Position numbers and translations under genes: made by a program. The notes under the pieces are model-generated. The model did no database searches, had not been told where the DNA came from, and saw only the letters and a program-made list of their open reading frames with translations. Below are positions 36,651 through 45,588 of a stretch of DNA of 64,000 nt, piece after piece. Origin of the DNA: Euwallacea fornicatus. Its lineage: Eukaryota > Arthropoda > Insecta > Coleoptera > Curculionidae. Numbering within the stretch: the first letter of the stretch is position 1; each line of letters opens with the position of its first letter. The stretch is from positions 2,976,001 through 3,040,000 of the forward strand of contig NC_089559.1 in assembly GCF_040115645.1 (NCBI RefSeq), written 5' to 3'.

Positions 36651-37212
36651 CAGAGTTATTTCCCACACCTTTTCTCGGCTCTAAAATCTTTATTTTTGGA
36701 AATAGAAAAAAATAGTTAAGACAAATATTTTAGTTTTTATCGTGAATTATCAGAATCCGTCATCGGATGAAACGAACCAGTATCGTAAGGCTGTTAAAAA
36801 ATGACAATTTGCGTTTTTTTAAATAGAACACCCTGTATATTTATACCTTTTTAGAATCTGCTCTCTTCCTTGATTGCAAATATATACATGTCATACATTT
36901 GTTCTAGCCGTGTGCCCTATGAACGCGTTTAAAACTTTTATTCTCAAATCAAAGTTGTCATAGGAAAAAAATAATTTAAATAAAAGATAAACATGTGACT
37001 ACTAACATTTTATATTTTAACAGTTCTTAAGTTATTTTTCTATATTTCTATATATTCTCTTTGCATTTTGGAACATTTGGATATGGTTTTTTTCCATTTT
37101 AATAATGCATTACTAATAAAATGGTTATTTTCTGTGTTAAGCAACAAAATTTCTTCGTTTAATTTATTTCGAAGCATATCGATATTTTCAGTCCTGTAAT
37201 AAATTTTATTTT

Positions 37213-37845
37213 TTAAAAAACCTCATAAAAGACATCCATTATATTTAACTTGAGACTATTTGTTGGCCACCTAATTGGTCCATATCTGCCTATCCACATC
37301 TGGTACTTAATATTTAGGAAATTAGTGACACTTCGGACATTATGTGGAGGTGCTCCATCTTGTAACCAAACAAGCCCTTCTCGATTTGGTACGTTTTCTA
37401 AAAGGTTTTCAATTTCATTTTCTAAGTGCCTTTTATATATATGACCAGTTAGGGAATCTTCAAAAATAACTGGTTCCAAAACCCCATTGTCCAGAATTCC
37501 ATACCACACGTTCATCGATTTACGGCCCTAAATTTTGACTACTTGGTGCTAATGAGGATTCTTCGTACTCCAATACAGTTTATTTTGCTGATTGAACGTT
37601 CCAGATGTCATAAAGGAAGCTTCATCTGTGAATATAATTTTTCTGTGCAAATTTGGGTCTTTCTTAACATTTCAGCACAAAAATTTTGTCTCTGAACAAT
37701 ATTATTTTCGATCAGTCGCTGAACCGGTTTCATTTTACACGGGTGATACTTATGTTCCTTCAAAACATTATACACTTTTTTGTTAAATTTATGAAAAATT
37801 CGAGCCTCTGTAGGTATCGAACTGTAAGGATTTTTAAAAATATTT
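37213..37845 (-). pseudogene. DUF4817/DDE transposase lacking its first helix-turn-helix
   Basis: Minus-strand translation, from right to left: NPYSSIPTEARIFHKFNKKV and LKEHKYHPCKMKPVQRLIEN (second helix-turn-helix and HPxKxQxVQxL signature), FCAEMLRKTQIC, then after a frame change IIFTDEASFMTSGTFNQQNK (first catalytic Asp), two stops, MNVWYGILDNG, LVWLQDGAPPH (second catalytic Asp), WIGRYGPIRWP and NIMDVFYEVF (last Asp, about 40 residues on). The three acidic residues are all present, but the frameshift and stops break it. The first DNA-binding domain should follow to the right, where instead a plus-strand copy begins 60 bp away. Confidence 0.8.
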
Positions 37846-37903
37846 AAATGTTGCCATATTTAATTATAAAACAACATAAAAATTAATTTTTATTTGTTTT
37901 ATA

Positions 37904-38440
37904 ATGGCTCTACCGTTTAGCTATCCCGAATATGCTGATATTCACTTGATTTATGGTGAGTGCAGACAAAATGCTCATAGAGCTACAGTTTTCTACTATC
38001 AGCGATTTCCTAATCGACGACTTCCAAAAGCAAGAACGTTTACAAATATTCATATCAGGTTGAGGGAATTTGGTAATTTCGCTCCTTAACGAGGAGAAAA
38101 TCATAATATTAAGTATCATAGGGTAGATGATGAGCAAGAAATAATCAATTACTTTGAGGATAATCAAATTAATAGTTTAAGAAATGCCTAACATAACTTA
38201 ATGATCCCAAAAGGTTGTATTCAAAGAGTGTTACGTTAAGAAAAGTATCACCTTTATCATTTAAAAAAAGTCCAGGAACTCGTGATCACTTTGAACAATT
38301 TTTAGTGTGCAACTTCATTCTTCTTTGTTATTTTGTTTCAAATAATTCAATAAATAACTTTAGGCAGACACGGTCTAATCCGAGGAAGATAAGAATTGCT
38401 TTAAAATAACTACTCTGTGAAAAATCCCCAAGAGACAAAA
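37904..38440 (+). pseudogene. N-terminal half of a DUF4817/DDE transposase, plus strand
   Basis: ATG at 37904 opens a clean frame, YPEYADIHLIYGECRQNAHR then FPNRRLPKARTFTNIHIRL, an excellent match to the DUF4817 domain, with a stop at 38087-38089. Reading on through stops and shifts gives IINYFEDNQINSLRNA, IPKGCIQRVLR and YHLYHLKKVQELV (second helix-turn-helix), CNFILLCYF, and a block like FTRxGxxxxxNNYSxxNP before similarity ends near 38440. The DDE domain is missing. It lies head to head with the minus-strand copy ending near 37845. Confidence 0.8.
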
Positions 38441-38803
38441 AAGTTTATAAATGAAAGATATAATCAAGTAGTGTAATCAATTAATCGAAATATTTACCGG
38501 TTAAATAAATACGGTCCTTTATATTCATAGTCCGGCCCTTATATCTATTTCATGGCAAGGCTGTATATTTCATTTTTTTATTTGTGAATTGCTACGATCG
38601 AAAAATATTTGTACGCCAAATTTAACGAAAATCCTTTGAAGGGCTCTTCCAACACAAATGATTTTTCCAAATGGAGTCCCACATTCAATGATCTCTAGAA
38701 TTTAAACGACCGACTTTTGGACAAAAAGAAAAAATACGTGTTTGTTAATTTCATTAATAGAAACCATGGTTAAAATATTTGCACTTTGATCAGGGACGCC
38801 CTG

Positions 38804-38831
38804 TATATATATATATATATATATATATATT
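38804..38831. repeat. (TA)n microsatellite
   Basis: A short run of TA dinucleotides immediately after the transposon end CGCCCTG. Family elements insert at TA, so the run is a plausible target or a by-product of repeated insertion. Confidence 0.85.
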
Positions 38832-39061
38832 TGAAATCAGGGAGGCGAACAGATTCTAAAAAGGTATAAATATACAGGGTATTCTATTTAAAAAAACACA
38901 ACTTGCCATTTTTTGACAGGTTTAGGATGCTCGTTCGTTTCATCCGATGAACAGATTCTGATAATTCATAATAAAAACTAAAAGATTTGTCTTAACTATT
39001 TTTTTCTATTTCCAAAAATAAAGATTTTAGGGTCGAGGAAAAATATAGGGAATAATCCCTG

Positions 39062-40352
39062 TATACGTGTAGGTGGGGCAAGTTCCGGCGGATACGATTT
39101 ATAACGTCACTCAAGTCAACACTCTGATTTAATGGTTGAGGTGCGTAAGTTTTTCCTTCCTCTTGAAATTATTATCGTATTTGACCGACTCGATAGTTTC
39201 TCTAACTACTATTCTACAATTGTACCATTGCGGTTGGTGAAATGTCAAGTTTGGGCTTTTGTGGGACCTGAGTTTGCTCCTAATTTATAACGCTAGATTG
39301 GTTTCTTGCAAACGTCACCTCAATCCCTTCCGGCCTTTAGACCGTCGTCTGACCTTAGCTTCTTTCCAATTACAAGTTTCTTCATATATTTAACTTTGAT
39401 CATGTAAATCTCTGGAAAATACTCCTTTTAATACGAGTGTTCTTCGGGAATTGTTATATGTACATATTAAAGGTTCTCTGCAGGGTACTCCCCCAATTGT
39501 TGATTTACAGTAACTACCCCCGATGGACTAATAAACGTACAAAAATATTTTTAGTGATAAATCTAGATTAAAAGGCTTGTTAGGGTGAGAAACTTTAACA
39601 AGCCCTAAATTTTATTTATTTTGCACAGCTCCGGCAATTTTCAAGGATCTCAATTTATTTATTTAAATTCCACACGTTTTCATTCCCCCAGAACCGAATA
39701 AAGAGATCATGGGTCCACCTTCAATTCAGTATCAGCCCAATGGCGAATTTCGCCATAATTTAGATTGAAATCCCACAAAGCACATTCCTTTCCTAAGGTG
39801 CGAAACGCAATTCAACTCTCGCTAAGCCTTCGCATGTTTAGGCATGCAGGCAACAGCATTATCCTATCATTAATACATGTTTCGTAAATTAAATTAAGCT
39901 CGTAGAAATTACGAAGCGAAATTACGCAACTAACCGCAGATATCCCACACCGCGCCTTAATACACTAATTGTGTCAACTGGGAATCCTGTTTTAATAACG
40001 TGTAAATTCGGCCGGGAAAATTAATTTCCCAACTACCCGGATTAAGGCGGATTCTCCAGGTTTTCAGAAAACCAGGTCGATACAGGGAAAGACGCTGACG
40101 TGATTACAACTAAGACATGGGAACATCATTACGTATTCCGTTTGTGCGTTATTTAAGGATATTATGTTGTCTACTCAAAATAATAGGTTTGTGCATCGGG
40201 CTTTAGCGTTTTGGGACTGATTATAAATCAAATTTCATGCAACTCTGAGTTTATGAAGTTGCAGGTCTACAGTGATGAAGAACATCTTATAGAATTTCCT
40301 GCTAGAACACGTAAAACAAATATTTGACTGTATCCAAGAACGCTTCGTTGTT
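39062..40352. other. No gene seen
   Basis: AT-rich unique DNA with no recognisable exon, transposon or repeat. Confidence 0.4.
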
Positions 40353-40817
40353 ATGCATTGGTTGTGCTCCCACGTACCTCTGGACGCCATATTTATCCCG
40401 TCTTCTCGGGTAGAGTGTTTGTTGCCAAAGTTTCCGAAACAACGTAGGCTATTTTCTGTTGGTTTACCTAGTTTTCATGCAATAAGTATGCAAAATCCGT
40501 GCCCACTTAAAAAACTCATTTCTTTTAAAGTAAAGAAAATGTCTGATTATATCGAAAATCTCTTCATTATTATGGGCGGTAGCGTTCCCAAGTACCCTCC
40601 AAATGCCGCTTCGAGTATGGAGAAGTTCTATTTTCTTCTGAGTGTCAGTTGCCAATCGATAGAAGTTCCCTCTGTAAAGTTCCAGAAGCAAAATGATCAA
40701 TTTGCTGTTGGTTTACCCAATTTTGATTCGTTAAAGACGCAATTTCGAGAGCCACTTGAAAGCGTCATTTCTTCTTCAGACCCGGACAGGGTTCTTTTCG
40801 TCGGACGTGTCGATTAA
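40353..40817 (+). CDS. Unrecognised 154-residue ORF with an internal 83-residue duplication
   Basis: The longest ATG-to-stop frame in the left 43 kb that is not a transposase remnant. I do not recognise the protein. It carries two copies of one unit in frame, 83 residues apart: KFPKQRRLFSVGLPSF (residues 26-41) against KFQKQNDQFAVGLPNF (109-124), each followed about ten residues on by PLxxxIS (51-57 and 134-140). The DNA shows the same 249-bp duplication. No signal peptide or membrane segment is evident; Cys are few, and Ser, Pro and Phe are common. It has diverged between copies while keeping frame, which hints at coding constraint, but a chance duplication inside an old mobile element is also possible. 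No splice sites or promoter were assigned. Confidence 0.3.
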   Translation: MHWLCSHVPLDAIFIPSSRVECLLPKFPKQRRLFSVGLPSFHAISMQNPCPLKKLISFKVKKMSDYIENLFIIMGGSVPKYPPNAASSMEKFYFLLSVSCQSIEVPSVKFQKQNDQFAVGLPNFDSLKTQFREPLESVISSSDPDRVLFVGRVD

Positions 40818-43022
40818 TCTGTAGCCAAGCCTTTTTGTCCCCCTTTTAAGATTTAATAGGGTATTGAGCGACGAAAAGGTCTTTTGTTTGACGTCAACTC
40901 TTGCAACCGTCTTTGCCCTTTGTGTCTTTGACTGGTTCTTAAACAATTTCCACGTAAGTCGACATTTTTGACCACTTACTTTCCAAGTGCTATTACCCTA
41001 AAAATCGTCAATGGAAACTTCAAAATATTAACTATTTTTATACGGTCCTTTAGGGACCATTCATGTTCAAACTCGTGGACGTAGAAAATCTATGTGGGTC
41101 GCTAAAATTATTTACAATTTTCATTTATTTTATTTAATCGGCACTTTCCCGCCGTGTCCTTCCCATTTCCGTTAATAAAAGAGAGAGCTGGTGTCACGTA
41201 ATTATTAAATTTCCACCACTTTTCTTCACTTTCTTCTTCCTTTTTTGGTTTGAATTCCAACTCGAACAAGTTTTAAATCAAACAGGTTAACAACAAATAA
41301 AGCCATCAAAATCATTATGAATTTATGAACACGAAAACAACGATACACAGGTTTAAGCATTTTGCACTCTGCTCTGATGTGTCCTGGTTACAGCAGTACG
41401 CTGGACGATGCCCATTTGGATTCATGCTGCTTCTCGGGAAGTGCATTTTGCGATTATTAGCTGAGTTAATTTCTCCGGTGTTATTACTTCACCGAGGACA
41501 CGTATTTTAATTTTCTCGGTTCTACTTTTCTCAGGCCCAAGTGTATAATTTTCTGCTACTCATTTAGTTTATTTGCTTTCCTTGCAGGTTTGTCATCAGG
41601 AGTAAAACTGATGGGTGTGTGCTCACTTAGATATATGTTGCCAATCTGCCCCTTTCAGCAGTTTATAAGCTGCTGATTTTCCTCATAACTACTGTAAAGT
41701 CTATAATTGAAGTTCCACTGTGCATCACGAATATTCCATTCATTGGTGTCGTTTTAAACATCTCTTGAATGGGATATACAATCACCTGTGCTGCCTTCAG
41801 TCAATGCTCTAGGAGCCTGTCTGTAACATTTCACATATAGTGAATTGATTTGTGTTAATCTTTATCATTTTTTTAAATTTTAATATTTGTATTATTTGTT
41901 TTTAATATTTATATTGTTTCATTGTTTATTATTTAATAGTAAAATTATTTAGTCTGCATATTCGAGTTCCAAATTCAATTGGACCTTCAGCACATCCTTT
42001 GATTTCCAGCTGCCTTTCTTGTCTGCAGTTTATTAGCTCCACATGCAGAAATCTATTCTATAAGAATTTTTCTGCCTGTTTCTTGTCCGTAATTGTGGGT
42101 GTATAGCTTTCGTTCAATTTCTCTGTGATCTCGTGCTCTTGACATGTCGTTTTTCTTTTCTTCTTGTTATCATTTTGCATGCATTTCTAAATGGTCCCGA
42201 CCGCGGTCGGTTAATGATAAGATTTCACTTTATTTAATATCATTGACGGGGTAATTTTAGAAGTGAAAGAGACATACTCAGCCAATTTTCTTTCAAAAAC
42301 CGTCTACTTAAATCTAAAGAACTAGAAGCCACTATTAATTTTTCCCAAACGCCCTAAATCTTATTCTATAAATTATAAAATCATCGCTGATTGCTGCTAC
42401 AAAAAGAGGTAATTCCAGAACGAAAATCGCTCGGTACAATTATTTTGGTTAAAACATTTTATCATCCAAATCTAAATATTTTTTTCATTTGGTCTTGGGT
42501 CGTTTCAATTTCGGTTTATGAGAGGATATAAATAACGAAAATTAGTCACGATTGGCAATATTGGAAATTCCTTACAGAAGTTTGGTATTTCAATAATAAT
42601 AACAAGTAACACAGAAAATTCCGTAAAAATCTCCAAATTGCCACAGTAATTACCATTCCAGTCATGATTTGCTTCATAACCGAGAATGAATTTAATAATA
42701 ACAAATTTGCTTGGTTTTAAAAACAAATTTTGCTGTTTAGTTTCCCACCAAAAGGGAAATCATTAGCTCGTTGAAAATCTTTCATAATGCCCACTTCAAC
42801 CCCAAGAATCTCATTAAAAGCACCAATTTCCCTTTATTCTCTCGTTCCTTTTGCATAAGCGCCTTTATAGGAAAAATTAATTCAAGAGTTACAAGGCATT
42901 AGTCAGCAGCCTTCACCTAATATGGCTTAATTTTCGAATTTAGAAAGAACTTCTTGACTTTATTAAGGTTCGATATCTTATTAGTATTTATTGTACATTT
43001 ACAATTATTTTTCTACTTACAG
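40818..43022. other. Upstream region of the KChIP exon; no other gene seen
   Basis: AT-rich DNA leading to the exon beginning near 43023. It ends in a good acceptor tract (TTATTTTTCTACTTACAG, AG at 43021-43022), so an upstream, probably untranslated, exon should exist to the left. I could not locate that exon or a promoter. Confidence 0.4.
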
Positions 43023-43146
43023 ATTAACCAAAACTAACACCGCATACTAACCTGCCCATCTTCACACCCATCCCTGTCTGAAATTAATCAAAAATGCTTT
43101 GAAAGACCCGGAAGTAGGGCATGTTCGGCATTACAATGCCGGGCAC

Positions 43147-43438
43147 ATGATGTACCCAATGGTGCAACGACAGCAAGATCTTCAACATGGTCACCACATT
43201 ATAAACAGAAATCGAGAACCGAGAATATTAGACCAACAGCCTACCGTTTCCATAATATCAAGAAGTCAATACCAGCAGCACGACGTACTTGAACCTCTGC
43301 AAAGTGGTTCTGGAAAACAGCTGGATAGTGCTGAGGAGGAAGAAGAGGAGGAGGAACAAAGGAGGCCCAAGAGACCTCTCCATAGGAGATTTTTTACTTA
43401 TGTTAGGGAGGCGTGGACTGGAGTCAAGTCCGCTCTAG
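43147..43438 (+). CDS. KCNIP: Kv channel-interacting protein (KChIP-like), first recognised coding exon
   Basis: This exon encodes the variable N-terminus of a KChIP, a cytoplasmic calcium sensor that binds the N-terminus of Kv4 (Shal) potassium channels and modulates their trafficking and gating. The exon probably spans 43023-43438. An in-frame TAA at 43048-43050 lies just inside it and the first in-frame ATG is 43147, which I take as the start; 43051-43146 is open but has no ATG. The protein is rich in Gln and His, has a run of eight Glu (about 43333-43356), then RRPKRPLHRRFFTYVREAWT, a basic-aromatic block just before the core. The donor is CTCTAG|GTAAAT at 43439, after the first base of a codon (phase 1), which fits the exon at 49911. 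Confidence 0.8.
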
Positions 43439-43524
43439 GTAAATATTTCCCTACAGAAAACATAAATTTTGGAAAATGGAAAATTTCTTGTCTGAAAGTT
43501 TTGCTCCGCCTCCACCTTTTTGTA

Positions 43525-45588
43525 GTTATTCGGTTTTTTTTCTTCAGTTTAAATGCCAATAGACACCATAAGATGATAGGGAAGGATTATTGAGGGTATA
43601 ATGAACTCGCTACCCTCTATTAAATGCACCCCAGATACCAAAACTCATTTTTTTTAAATATCACGGGCGTGGTTGCGACATATAATTGGAAAACAATTTC
43701 AATACGCTTTTCAATGGTACCAAAGTTTTTGATATTCCCCCCTCAAAAGTGTCCGATTGTGCCTAAAATATGCCACCTAGGTATAAAATTAAATGGTTTT
43801 CTATTAGGAATAAGTAATTAAAATTGTTATTGTAATTAAATCAAAGTCTAAGGTTTGCCGATTAATGTTAATATTTATTCATAATAAGGGTTCGTAATTT
43901 TCCACATAAGCGTACCAACGATGTTTATATTCTTGACGCAAATTGACAAAAGTTTACTTAAAAATTGCACGAACTCAGTAATAACTCGCTATCTTAAATC
44001 TTCAATTATTTCTGGTTGCATTTTGAACACCACAGATTTCAAGTGCCCCCATAAAAAGAAATCTATAGACGTGAGATCGGGAGATCTAGGGGGCCATTCT
44101 ATCGGTTCTCTCCTTCCAGTCCATCTTGCGGGATAATTTTTATCCAACCACTGTCTAAAGGATAGAACAAAATGTAGTGGTGCCCCACACTGTTGAAATC
44201 TTAGTAAATTTTCGTCCAGTTATGATTCACCACTGTCGTCCCGCTGATTCTCTAGCTCATGGATTAACAATGGTTCAATAACATTTTCTAAAAGGCCACC
44301 GTATATTTGGCCATTCAAATTACCGTCGATCAAGAAAAGTCCTATAGGACTAGCAATGGACTATAGGAATAGTCCATTGCGAAAAATCCCCGTCCGAAGG
44401 TTCGGTTTTTTTGGATATCGAATGCCTCGTCCTTTCACAACATGGGGGTTTGAATAATTCCAGATTTTACAATTCTGCTTATTGAGAGTTCCATTCAAGT
44501 AAAAAGTACAATAATCGCTGAAGCAAACGTTTAACAGTAATGTGGGCTGGTTTGTAATTAAAGCTTGCGTCATCTCGTAATATTAAATTTGTTGGTCTGG
44601 ATCATCTTCATTCAATTCGTCATGAAGTTGAATTTTGTATTTTGTATGGACGAAATTTGGGTAATTTTAGAACATTTCGGACCGACGCAGTTGCTAGTCG
44701 AGTTAAAATGAATGATTGATGGATAGATAATGATTGATTTTGGAAAAATTCCTGACAAGTTCGATTTGCGTGAACTCATTTAATATCTTAGTCTGATTTC
44801 TTTTTTTTTGTTGGCCACAAAATCGGTTTATTCAAATTTCCGTATTATTTTCCTAACGTAGGAAGGATTAATGTTCGTTCCGGGATGCCGCTGGCAAAAT
44901 ATTTCTGTGATTCGTAAAAGACAATGTACCTCAGCAACGTAAATAAAAACGATTTCGATCCGTTCCGCAATTGAATAAATCATGTTTCGATTGAAAATTT
45001 GCGAGAAGAAGCACGAAGTGAAACTCAAATAATAAACAGGATTCGACGATTCACTCTGTAGAAAAACATTCATAAATACCGATGAAAGAAAAATGCCTCA
45101 TTTTAACATTTTTATTAATTTTTTGATAACAACGTGCGCCGAGAACGTGAATATCGTTTGTACGATTGCATAGAAAATAACGAATTGAGCATCAAATCTT
45201 ATGCTTTGATTTAATTACAATAAAACTTTTAATTAATTATGAGTTCTAATACTTATTCCTGATTGAAAACCATTTCGTTCTACGCCTATGCTCCCATTGC
45301 TCGTGGATTTTGCATTTTAAACATTATCAGATGCATTTGAGGACGAAATTCCAGAAAGTTTGGTACCATTGAAAAGCTCATGGAAAATCCCTTCGATATG
45401 TCGCAACCATGCCTTTGCTATTTAAAAAAATAACTTGAAGTGACTGGGGTGCATTTGGTAGAGAGTAGTGAATTCATCATGCCTTCAATCACCTTGCCCT
45501 GTCATGTTAGCAGACTGGTTTTTGGATTTGCCCATTGCCGACATAATCTTCAAAATATTGGCAGTTATACTTTTAAAAATCCCCCTTG
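43525..45588 (-). mobile_element. DUF4817/DDE transposon in KChIP intron 1 (copy A)
   Basis: The right end, read on the minus strand from 45588, starts CAAGGGGGATTTTTAAAAG, followed outside by TA. The left end is decayed, but the arm clearly aligns from about 43525 to 43785 with the right arm (shared ATGCACCCCAG, GGTTGCGACATAT and TTTTCAATGGTACCAAA). A second copy of the same subfamily, B, lies at 54134-58195 in the same orientation. Arms of about 260 bp lack the inner CACCCTG terminus seen in the other subfamily. Confidence 0.8.
43875..44983 (-). pseudogene. Transposase of copy A, inactivated
   Basis: Minus-strand start at 44983: MIYSIAERIEIVFIYVAEVH, FCQRHPGTNINPSYVRKIIR (first helix-turn-helix); later KLPKFRPYKIQ (second one); DDASFN and FSDYCTFYLNGTLNKQNCKI (first catalytic region, with Glu-Ala of DEATF altered); IDGNLNGQIYGGLLENVIEP; LRFQQCGAPLHFVLSFRQWL, where the catalytic Asp of QQDG is Cys; ARWTGRREPIEWPPRSPD; LTSIDFFLWGHLKSVVF (last Asp kept). 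It stops at 43875-43877. At least four stops or frameshifts and the lost second catalytic Asp make it dead. Confidence 0.85.

Larger units (their letters stand above)
36651..39061. mobile_element. 2.4-kb CAGGG-family element with ~240-bp inverted repeats and head-to-head transposase halves
   Basis: The left end CAGAGTTATTTCCC follows TA at 36649-36650; the right end, read on the minus strand from 39061, is CAGGGATTATTCCC, and TA follows. Arms align over about 240 bp (36651-36893 and 38830-39061). At 36835 (AAATAGAACACCCTG, then TA) and 38875 (TA, then CAGGGTATTCTATTT) each arm holds a second terminus facing inward, marking sub-units of 185 and 187 bp; homology continues about 50 bp past it. 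A further end, GACGCCCTG before a TA run, lies at 38803. The interior holds a minus-strand transposase C-terminal part and a plus-strand N-terminal part lying back to back, so the element has been rearranged or is a fusion of two copies. Confidence 0.75.

Noticed and set aside
36651..39061. Two independent 185-bp MITEs flanking a transposase
   Set aside because: Arm homology continues about 50 bp beyond the inner CCCTG/CAGGG sites, so the inner ends are internal features of longer arms.
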